Positions 7,201-11,958 of a stretch of DNA of 11,958 bases are shown here, in pieces (the first letter of the stretch is position 1; every line of letters begins with the position of its first letter). The stretch lies in the NCBI GenBank assembly GCA_005773145.1, contig SXHS01000363.1, positions 1 through 11,958 on the forward strand, given 5' to 3'. The position numbers were made by a program, and so were the translations under genes. The notes under the pieces are model-generated. The model was not told the origin of the DNA and did no database searches. It saw nothing but the letters and a program-made list of their open reading frames with translations. This DNA comes from Planctomycetaceae bacterium (GTDB lineage Bacteria; Planctomycetota; Planctomycetia; Pirellulales; Pirellulaceae).

Positions 7201-7607
7201 ACGTAGAGGTCGCTGCTGCCGGGGACGTTCGCGAGGGACAGTATTGGGCTTCCGAATTCCGTGCTGCTGATTGGACCGTCCTGGTCGAATGAAGGCGTCG
7301 GACTGAAGGCGTTGGTGCAGCGTGCGATATCCGCCCCGTCGGAGGAACTGGTAGTCCCCATGAAAAATTCATTCGCTGACACCGCCGAACTGAAGGCAAA
7401 TCCACTTGGACGAGCGGAAGGGAACCGCACATGATCGCTTCCCATCTTGTCGCTCGGGCCGCTGATCACCCAGCGATGCACGGCGACACCGTCGCTAGCA
7501 TTGTCCTCGCCGACGAACAAATAGGCCGCTTGCGCGAATGCCGCGCATGCCAACCCCACGGCGACGCTCAGCAGTCCGCTCAGCAGGTTACGAAGGGACT
7601 GAGACAC
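4281..7607 (-). CDS. Fusion protein: N-terminal beta-propeller-like domain + PSD1 (cytochrome c, DUF1549, DUF1553)
   Basis: Numbered from the GTG at 7607 (1108 residues). Residues 1-27 are a Sec signal peptide ending Ala-Gln-Ala. Residues 28-325 are a propeller-like domain homologous to the products of the next two genes, with blade-like repeats such as RGITVSPGGEIFVSD, HGLAFRKHELFVANRG and VGLAVAPWGELFVANAG. At 326-330 Pro-Val-Pro-Glu-Ser marks the junction. Then comes a complete PSD1 protein: cytochrome domain (about 335-430; C350-Q-H-C353-H354, MPPDG with M404), DUF1549 (about 474-690; YGERWGRHWLDTVRY, second haem motif C657-A-R-C660-H661) and DUF1553 (about 795-1065), ending TNEFLYID. Ordinary PSD1 proteins go from signal peptide straight to cytochrome domain, so the 300-residue propeller is extra. 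ATG (7622) and TTG (7625) starts are possible; GTG is preferred because GGGAGG precedes it by 7 nt. A run of eight C (coding strand, 6307-6314) falls in the cytochrome-DUF1549 linker. Expected to be periplasmic or surface-exposed and to carry two c-type haems; reaction unknown. Confidence 0.92.
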   Translation of the reverse strand: MSQSLRNLLSGLLSVAVGLACAAFAQAAYLFVGEDNASDGVAVHRWVISGPSDKMGSDHVRFPSARPSGFAFSSAVSANEFFMGTTSSSDGADIARCTNAFSPTPSFDQDGPISSTEFGSPILSLANVPGSSDLYVAGAGHGRGQHLARITPTVRGARVVYQLDLAPVAPRGITVSPGGEIFVSDGVGTIYRYIDTGASFKPNGSFTGGDMYGPHGLAFRKHELFVANRGGNSVSRFTFSSNDTGSTAIVGALITGNELAGAVGLAVAPWGELFVANAGSTTPDMYVVSRFTFAGGEGSLASPNGTFLFDDGSSHSATLAIAFYEPVPESPTVALEFFETKVRPLLVDNCQHCHGPDTQESDLRLDHISAILKGGKRGAAIVPGEPGKSFLLDAVSYIHTDIKMPPDGKLPEEAVSVLEYWIKSGAPWPDEPPPAGIASSSDNRSKVKHDQWWRTPIGRPQPPPVQDAAWPRTDVDRFILARLEAKGLRPAPSADRRTLIRRAYFDLIGLPPTPQEVEEFVEDSAPQAFERVVERLLASPHYGERWGRHWLDTVRYTDDIRTGQTIMSLNYRYRDWVVGAFNRDLPYDQFIIQQVAGDLQPPVPPAEVNVEGIIATGVFSLGEWSALDADVQKMLSDIVDDQIDVVGRAFLGITFACARCHDHKFDPITTKDYYGLAGIFFSSHIIMRTGSGGGDVPMNRIPLVPAEQVEARSAWQQQVVELEKKIAALTPPQGQPAANAEELTTITQLLTALKQREPPAYPVAHGLQEGGTPGTQYEGLRDAPIFVRGKYDRHGEIVPRHMPALLADEKPMPISSGSGRADLARWLADAKNPLPARVMANRIWQGHFLTGIVRSSTNFGALGTPPSHPDLLDYLAAEFIESGWSIKALHRLIMLSSAYQQASLADPQTRAMDSDNELFSRMPRRRMETEVLRDTLLAANGTLDRTLGGPSIEQPDHNRRMLYSHVERDQQVGFRQIFDTANAMTIIEKRGDSTSAAQALYLLNNSWMMEQAKALSKRLLREAPADDPGKVQWLYAVLYGRPAEPHEVELGLAAAASARAKAQTAFTDRAQLDPKGRLSGLIETVVTEQAWEPYCQALFCTNEFLYID

Positions 7608-7614
7608 GGGACAA

Positions 7615-7620
7615 CCTCCC
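7615..7620 (-). promoter_or_regulatory. Ribosome binding site deciding the GTG start of the fusion gene
   Basis: The minus strand reads GGGAGG, then seven bases, then GTG (7607-7605). The upstream ATG at 7622 overlaps this motif and has no comparable motif of its own, so the GTG start is the better supported one. It also gives a compact, typical signal peptide beginning Met-Ser-Gln-Ser-Leu-Arg. Confidence 0.6.
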
Positions 7621-7815
7621 ATCAATGGAAAGCACGTTTGCCAGGTCGCATGACGAACGGGCGGGAAAAAGGAACACGAGCGAGCACGAACGACCCTTGA
7701 ACGTGCGATGCGGCAACGTCCGTCGCCAGTGCTCCCTCATTCCAATTCACAAGTTTTCGTCGGACTTTGCAACCGCTCTTATTTTAAGGTGGGATGTTCT
7801 CGGGGTCGACTTCGA

Positions 7816-7843
7816 CGCCCCCCCGCCGTGCGGCGGGGGGGCG
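7816..7843 (-). terminator. Perfect GC-rich hairpin, possible terminator of the 7864-8913 gene
   Basis: A 13-bp perfect stem (arms 7816-7828 and 7831-7843) contains seven consecutive C-G pairs around a two-base loop. It starts 20 bases beyond the minus-strand stop at 7864. No T-run follows in either direction, so it is not a textbook intrinsic terminator and may act instead as an RNA-stabilising or attenuating stem ahead of the fusion gene. The rest of the gap (7608-7863) shows no convincing promoter. Confidence 0.4.
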
Positions 7844-7863
7844 CGGAGTCAAAATTCCAGGCG

Positions 7864-8913
7864 TTACTTCTTGCGTCTGCGTCGCACTGCAACCAGACCA
7901 CAGGCGGCAAATGCCGCCATCACAAAACTCGATGGCTCCGGAACCAAGAAAGCGATCCCGAACGATCCGTTTCGCGTGGGCGTAGAACCTGCTGGGAAGT
8001 CGAACGCAAACAGACCATTGTCCGACACCGCACCTAGGCCATCGAACTTGAATCGAGATATCCTGTCCTCAACAAAAAGGTTGGTTACCCACAACTCACC
8101 CCAGGGTGCAACCGCCAAACCGGAGGGGCGATTCAGTCCATTTCCCGAAAACACTGAGCTGCCATTAACGACTCCGGCGGTACCAGCAACGTCGAATGTT
8201 AACCGACCAATAGAATTTAGACTGTGGTTCGCTACAAACAATTCATTACCTCGGAACACCAGGCCATGGGGGTTGTTCACGTTGGGGTCGGTAATGATCC
8301 CGTTTGGCGTGAAAGTCGCTCCGTTATCGATATATCGATAGATGGTGCTGGGATCGCCGGCTACAAAGATCTCCCCCCAAGGACTAACGGTCATTCCACG
8401 TGCTCCATTTGCACCTTCGATGTGATAGTCGACCGTTGCTCCCGTAGCAGTTGGCGTCAAACGTGCCAGAGATTTCCCGAACCCGATCTGCCCACCATGC
8501 GCATAGATGTCGCCACCCGGGGCACTCGCAATGGTTCCGATGATACCTCCAATCCCTGTTCCGCCCCCTCCCACCGCCGCTGGGATGTTACGGCTCCCAT
8601 CAATCGTCGGGGCTGCCGAAAACGCGTTGGTGCTACGCACAATGGGGGGATCCTGCGGCACGATAACGCCGATGTACAACTCATTGGGAGATACCGTCGA
8701 AGACAACGCGAAACCCGACGGACGGAACGCGGAGGCAACTTCCACATGACCGCTTCCCGTATTGTCACTTTGGTCGGCTATCGTCCAACGATGCCATGCG
8801 ACACCACTGGCTTGATTATCTTCTCCAATAAACACGAACGCCGCGTCTGCTGCTGCCGCCCAGCCGACCACCACAAGACCCAATACAAAATGCCGAAATA
8901 CTTTGTACCACAT
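7864..8913 (-). CDS. Secreted beta-propeller-like protein with PEP-CTERM anchor
   Basis: A 349-residue protein. Residues 1-24 form a signal peptide (Lys/Arg, a hydrophobic run, then Ala-Asp-Ala). The mature part begins FVFIGEDN and holds repeated blade-like segments: RGMTVSPWGEIFVAG, HGLVFRGNELFVANH and SGLAVAPWGELWVTN. It ends with a PEP-CTERM signal: Val-Pro-Glu-Pro at 324-327, a hydrophobic span and Arg-Arg-Arg-Arg-Lys-Lys. PEP-CTERM proteins are processed by an exosortase and placed at the cell surface; no exosortase is seen here. The frame is open upstream to another ATG at 9012, but ATG 8913 has AGGAG seven bases before it and begins a proper signal peptide. The gene is a close paralogue of the one at 9120-10397, with DNA about nine-tenths identical by eye over the core, and a more distant paralogue of the N-terminal third of the fusion protein. 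Ligand and function are unknown; NHL/SMP-30-like propellers are the nearest recognisable type. Confidence 0.88.
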   Translation of the reverse strand: MWYKVFRHFVLGLVVVGWAAAADAAFVFIGEDNQASGVAWHRWTIADQSDNTGSGHVEVASAFRPSGFALSSTVSPNELYIGVIVPQDPPIVRSTNAFSAAPTIDGSRNIPAAVGGGGTGIGGIIGTIASAPGGDIYAHGGQIGFGKSLARLTPTATGATVDYHIEGANGARGMTVSPWGEIFVAGDPSTIYRYIDNGATFTPNGIITDPNVNNPHGLVFRGNELFVANHSLNSIGRLTFDVAGTAGVVNGSSVFSGNGLNRPSGLAVAPWGELWVTNLFVEDRISRFKFDGLGAVSDNGLFAFDFPAGSTPTRNGSFGIAFLVPEPSSFVMAAFAACGLVAVRRRRKK

Positions 8914-9072
8914 GAGCGTACTCCTGTTGAAAGATAGAAAACTGGATACTTCAAGAACCAATTGCCAATACTTCAGTCCGCGTTGCACCGAGACGGCGGG
9001 GCAATCCGCCATCGCGGAATCCGGACTTAATCAATCCATAAGCAAGTCTCCCTGGAGTTTAAAGGACACATT

Positions 9073-9102
9073 CAAGAACATCACTGCCAAGAACATCACT
9101 GC
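9073..9102. repeat. Two tandem 15-bp repeats
   Basis: AAGAACATCACTGCC (9073-9087) is followed directly by AAGAACATCACTGCG (9088-9102), 14 of 15 identical. It lies in the 206-bp gap between the two propeller genes, 18 bases beyond the stop of the upstream one. Its role, if any, is unknown. Confidence 0.7.
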
Positions 9103-9119
9103 GCCACTCCTCTGCTCCG

Positions 9120-10397
9120 TTACGGTCGCCGTCGGTAGAAAAACAAGCAACCAGCGATTCCAAGGATCAGCAAAGCGACTGACTGCGGTTCGGGGACCGC
9201 AGCGGCCGACAAACTGCTCCCGGCCAGGGTCAGGGGCGGTGTGCCTTGTCCCCAGTCGGCCAACACGGGATTCAGGTCGTCCTGACCAACAAATCCATCG
9301 CCACTGGGGTCGGCACGTGGGTCGCCCGGTGGCATATTCCCCCAGTCACCCAAGACGATGTTCAAGTCGTCTTGACCGACGAAGCCGTCGCCGTTCAGAT
9401 CGCCAGCAAGCGCCGCGCCGGCGGTGAAGAAAGCGATCCCGAACGATCCGTTTTGCACGGGCGTAGGTAGTGGGTCGAACTCAAAGATACCATTGGGCGA
9501 CACCGCACTTCCGTCTCCGCCATCGAACGCGAATCGAGATACCGCGTTATGAACATTAAGGTTGGTTACCCACAACTCACCCCAAGGTGCAACCGCCAAA
9601 CCGGAGGGGCGATTCAGTCCATTTCCCCCAAACACTGAGCTGTCATTAACGACTCCGGCAGTACCAGCAACGTCGAATGCTAACCGAACAATAGAATTTT
9701 GACTGAAGTTCGCTACAAACCATTCATTACCTCGGAACACCACGCCATGGGGGTTGTTCACGTTGATGTCGGCAATGGTCCCGTTTGGCGTGAAAGTCGT
9801 TCCGTTATCGATATATCGATAGATGGTGTTGGGATCGCCGGCTACAAAGATCTCCCCCCAAGGACTAACGGTCATTCCACGTGCTCCATTATTACCTTCG
9901 ATGAAATAGTCGACTGTTGCTCCCGTAGCAGTTGGCGTCAAACGTGCCAGAGATTTCCCGAACCCGATCTGGGTACCGTGCGCATAGATGTCGCCACCCG
10001 GGGCACTGGCAATGGTTCCGATGATACCTCCAATACCATTAGTACCATCAACGGGTGGACCTACCGAAGCAGGGATGTTACGGCTCCCATCAATCGTCGG
10101 GGCTGCCGAAAACGCGTTGGTGCTACGTACAATGGGCGGATCCTGCGGCACGATAATGCCCATGTACAACTCATCGGGGGATACCGTCGAATTCACCACG
10201 AAACCCGACGGACGGCCAGCGCCGTGAAAAAATTCCACATGGTCGCTTCCCGTATTGTCATTTTGGTCAGCGATCGTCCAACGATGCGCTGAAATACCAC
10301 TGGCTTGATTATCTTCTCCAATAAACACGAACGCCGATTGTGCTGTGGTCCCGCAAGCCACGATTGCGACGGCGATAAATCCAGTGAACCTACTCAT
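9120..10397 (-). CDS. Secreted beta-propeller-like protein with dockerin-like repeats and PEP-CTERM anchor
   Basis: A 425-residue protein. The signal peptide spans about residues 1-21 and the mature part begins FVFIGEDN. The propeller-like domain (22-323) nearly matches that of the neighbouring gene (RGMTVSPWGEIFVAG, SGLAVAPWGELWVTN). Two Ca-binding-type EF-hand/dockerin-like repeats follow: GDLNGDGFVGQDDLN (332-346) and DPSGDGFVGQDDLN (363-376), each ending Asp-Trp-Gly. A Thr/Ser/Ala linker leads to Val-Pro-Glu-Pro (401-404), a hydrophobic span and Arg-Arg-Arg, a PEP-CTERM sorting signal. Dockerin-type repeats bind cohesins in cellulosomes; in planctomycetes such repeats are common without known cohesins, so here they may only be Ca-stabilised linkers. 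AGGAG lies eight bases before the ATG. The gene is probably first in the minus-strand run and is divergent from the SMP-30-like gene. Confidence 0.9.
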   Translation of the reverse strand: MSRFTGFIAVAIVACGTTAQSAFVFIGEDNQASGISAHRWTIADQNDNTGSDHVEFFHGAGRPSGFVVNSTVSPDELYMGIIVPQDPPIVRSTNAFSAAPTIDGSRNIPASVGPPVDGTNGIGGIIGTIASAPGGDIYAHGTQIGFGKSLARLTPTATGATVDYFIEGNNGARGMTVSPWGEIFVAGDPNTIYRYIDNGTTFTPNGTIADINVNNPHGVVFRGNEWFVANFSQNSIVRLAFDVAGTAGVVNDSSVFGGNGLNRPSGLAVAPWGELWVTNLNVHNAVSRFAFDGGDGSAVSPNGIFEFDPLPTPVQNGSFGIAFFTAGAALAGDLNGDGFVGQDDLNIVLGDWGNMPPGDPRADPSGDGFVGQDDLNPVLADWGQGTPPLTLAGSSLSAAAVPEPQSVALLILGIAGCLFFYRRRP

Positions 10398-10473
10398 AAA
10401 CTGAACTCCTGTGTCAAAAAAATTGCAGATCTGTCGGGTCTAAAATTCACCTTGACCGATGGTTCTTCGAATC

Positions 10474-10496
10474 CGGCTCCTAAGGAACCGGAGCCG
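10474..10496. repeat. Hairpin in the leader of the dockerin/propeller gene
   Basis: CGGCTCC (10474-10480) and GGAGCCG (10490-10496) form a perfect 7-bp stem with a 9-base loop, about 75 bases upstream of the minus-strand ATG. It could fold in the 5' leader. No T-run is adjacent on the minus strand. Confidence 0.4.
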
Positions 10497-10548
10497 TCTC
10501 CCGGCCTAAACCGGCACATTATGGGCTGCTTGCCGCTGCTGCTCCTTG

Positions 10549-10573
10549 AATGTATACACTAAAGGGATACATT
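10549..10573. promoter_or_regulatory. Inverted repeat, possible operator
   Basis: AATGTAT (10549-10555) and ATACATT (10567-10573) form a perfect 7-bp inverted repeat with an 11-base spacer. The left arm overlaps the self-complementary octamer TGTATACA (10551-10558). The placement between divergent genes and the symmetry suit a dimeric repressor site, but no cognate regulator is identified. Confidence 0.3.
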
Positions 10574-10911
10574 AACCGGGAATGGCCAGGATGTCAAGCA
10601 TCCGGGCCCATGAATTCCGGCCCGTGATTTCCCCAGTATTTTCGACGGCCTGCCTGGGAGTCAGCCGGAATCCCAATTTCGACGCCGGTCCGCCGGGAGG
10701 GTGCCCTAGCGCTATCGTCAAACGGCCATGCGGCCAGGAGTCCCGGCTGCCTGAACTTGACTCTCCTGACAACCGTCCGGCGATGAATCGGAAGTATCCT
10801 CGCCCGTCATTCCGCCACCCTGCTAGAATCAGGGTTTGCGAGGCATTTTTGACCTTTTTGTGGCCAGGCACGATTAGCCCAATCAATTCTTTATGTCGAG
10901 GGAGAACCACG

Positions 10912-11958
10912 ATGCAAGTTCCAAACCTGCAGGCTCAAGCGAAATCAAAGCCGGCCCCCGCTGACCGCATGCCCATGATCGGGCGGCGAGGATTTCTAGC
11001 CGCAGCGTCAGCCGGCATCGCGGGGGTCGCATTGGGCCGTGATTACGGACCAGGAGCTCCCCCCGTCCGCTACCCAGAGCCGGACGTGGTGGTGCTCGAC
11101 AAGCGATTCGCCAAATACAAGCTCGGTAACTCGCCAGTCCAGCGACTGTACCACGACCAGAAGATGCTTTGGGCCGAAGGACCGGCGTGGAGCGGTGTGG
11201 GAAAATACTTGCTTTGGAGCGATATCCCCAACGACCGCCAACTCCGCTGGCTGGACGAGGACGGGCACGTCAGCGTTTTCCGTCAACCGGCCGGAAATTC
11301 AAACGGCAACACATTTGACTTCCAGGGACGGCAAATCGCCTGCGAGCACGGCAATCGTCGTGTCGTGCGGTACGAACTAGGCGGCGGCATGAGCGTGCTT
11401 GCCGACTCATGGCAAGGCAAGAAGCTGAATGCGCCGAATGATGTTGTCGTTCATCCCGATGGCGGCATCTGGTTTACCGATCCTGGTTACGGCGCATTGA
11501 TGAATTACGAAGGAAACAAAGGGGAACTGGAAATCAAGGAAGCCATTTATCGCATCGATCCCAAGGGAAAGCTCAACAAAGTCAGCGATGAGATGTTCAA
11601 ACCCAACGGCATTTGCTTTTCGCCCGACTACAAGAAGCTGTATGTGGCGGAGACTGGCGCTTCGCACTTTGAGCAAGCGCCCAAGAACATCATGAGCTTC
11701 GAAGTGATGGACGGCACGAAGCTGGGGAAGATGAAGGAATTTGTTTCGATGGAGCTGGCAACGAAAGACGCCAAGGAGATGACCGGCTTTGCCGACGGCA
11801 TTCGTGCCGATGTCGACGGCAACATCTGGGCCAGCGCCGGTTGGGTTGGCGAGGGTTACGACGGGGTCCACATTTTCGCACCCGACGGCACGCGCATCGG
11901 CCAAATCCTGCTGCCGGAAATCTGCAGCAACGTGTGCTTCGGCGGCGTCAAGCGCAAC
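10912..11958 (+). CDS. SMP-30/gluconolactonase-like protein, Tat-exported (runs off the right edge)
   Basis: The open frame gives 349 residues to the last base with no stop. A twin-arginine signal lies at 25-42 (Gly-Arg-Arg-Gly-Phe-Leu-Ala followed by an Ala/Gly-rich core), so export as a folded, metal-loaded protein is likely. The six-bladed SMP-30/gluconolactonase/LRE-like domain starts near 80. Its metal and active-site motifs are WAEGPAW (E89), NAPNDVVVHPDGGIWFTDPGYG (N176), FKPNGICFSP (N232) and GFADGIRADVDGNIW (D295). E89, N232 and D295 correspond by motif to the metal ligands of human SMP-30 (Glu18, Asn154, Asp204), and N176 to its Asn103. The family hydrolyses sugar lactones or related esters; the substrate is not predictable. 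GAGGGAG lies seven bases before the ATG. The gene is divergent from the propeller cluster. Only the C-terminal blade is missing. Confidence 0.92.
   Translation, partial: MQVPNLQAQAKSKPAPADRMPMIGRRGFLAAASAGIAGVALGRDYGPGAPPVRYPEPDVVVLDKRFAKYKLGNSPVQRLYHDQKMLWAEGPAWSGVGKYLLWSDIPNDRQLRWLDEDGHVSVFRQPAGNSNGNTFDFQGRQIACEHGNRRVVRYELGGGMSVLADSWQGKKLNAPNDVVVHPDGGIWFTDPGYGALMNYEGNKGELEIKEAIYRIDPKGKLNKVSDEMFKPNGICFSPDYKKLYVAETGASHFEQAPKNIMSFEVMDGTKLGKMKEFVSMELATKDAKEMTGFADGIRADVDGNIWASAGWVGEGYDGVHIFAPDGTRIGQILLPEICSNVCFGGVKRN

Larger units (their letters stand above)
10398..10911. other. Intergenic region between divergent genes (no credible gene)
   Basis: This 514-bp region must hold the control signals of both flanking genes. 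I see several short stems: 10474-10496, 10549-10573, and CGGGCC/GGCCCG at 10603-10608/10619-10624. For the plus-strand gene, TTGACC (10849-10854) lies 17 nt before GATTAG (10872-10877), a weak promoter candidate because the -10 matches only 3 of 6. For the minus-strand gene, CATAAT on the minus strand (about 10520-10525) has no matching -35. A 112-codon minus-strand open frame at 10572-10910 has no recognisable protein character. Confidence 0.5.

Noticed and set aside
7538..8341. A 267-codon plus-strand frame
   Set aside because: It crosses the start of the fusion gene, the hairpin and the end of the propeller gene in antisense, and shows no domain or start signal.
8224..8937. Long plus-strand frames (237 codons here and 197 codons at 9699-10292) that resemble each other
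   Set aside because: They are antisense shadows of the two paralogous propeller genes. Their similarity follows from the duplication, and the minus-strand frames have the signal peptides, blade repeats and anchors.
8914..9012. Upstream extension of the 349-residue propeller protein to an ATG at 9012
   Set aside because: The extra 33 residues precede a good signal peptide, and AGGAG sits seven bases before the ATG at 8913.
10849..10877. TTGACC-17-GATTAG as promoter of the SMP-30-like gene
   Set aside because: The -35 is good but the -10 matches only 3 of 6 consensus bases; mentioned in the intergenic entry but not called as a feature.
10572..10910. A 112-codon minus-strand frame in the divergent intergenic region
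   Set aside because: No ribosome binding site and low-complexity, unfamiliar sequence; it ends just where the SMP-30-like gene begins, so it would occupy that gene's promoter region.

Overview
The window looks like chromosomal DNA from a planctomycete, most likely of the Pirellulales/Planctomycetia type. The evidence is the combination of PSD1-type cytochrome proteins (planctomycete cytochrome c domain plus DUF1549 and DUF1553), a twin-arginine-exported DUF1501 protein, PEP-CTERM-anchored secreted proteins, dockerin-like EF-hand repeats and short GC-rich hairpin repeats. The assignment comes from recognising families in the translations; no search was run.

Layout. Positions 1-888 hold the N-terminal 296 codons of a minus-strand PSD1 gene that runs off the left edge; its linker carries a short palindromic insertion. 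Positions 889-1907 hold no intact gene. They contain two copies of a hairpin-bearing element (975-1203 and 1210-1339), a decayed minus-strand gene fragment (about 1365-1558) and the decayed C-terminal end of an IS21-type transposase (about 1720-1871). A good sigma-70-like promoter (1908-1937) then leads into a GntR/FCD regulator (2021-2830, plus strand). This gene meets, and overlaps by 11 bp, the end of a minus-strand cluster.

The minus-strand cluster is transcribed from right to left. It starts with a secreted beta-propeller-like protein carrying two dockerin-like repeats and a PEP-CTERM anchor (9120-10397). Next comes a shorter close paralogue with the anchor only (7864-8913). Then comes a large protein (4281-7607) in which the same propeller-like domain is fused directly to a complete PSD1 protein with two CxxCH haem motifs. 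Last is the DUF1501 partner (2820-4271), 9 nt behind it. After a 514-bp intergenic region, a divergent plus-strand gene encodes a Tat-exported SMP-30/gluconolactonase-like protein (10912 to the right edge).

The main point of interest is the propeller-cytochrome fusion beside two paralogues of its N-terminal half. All three propellers end at the same place (a conserved Ile/Leu-Ala-Phe strand) and then carry three different C-termini: PEP anchor, dockerin pair plus PEP anchor, or haem/DUF1549/DUF1553. In the fusion, a Pro-Val-Pro-Glu-Ser remnant sits where the paralogues have their Val-Pro-Glu-Pro motif. Taken together, the genes suggest an extracytoplasmic, surface-associated assembly that may bind a substrate through the propellers and act on it through the PSD1/DUF1501 pair. 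The substrate and reaction cannot be read from the sequence.
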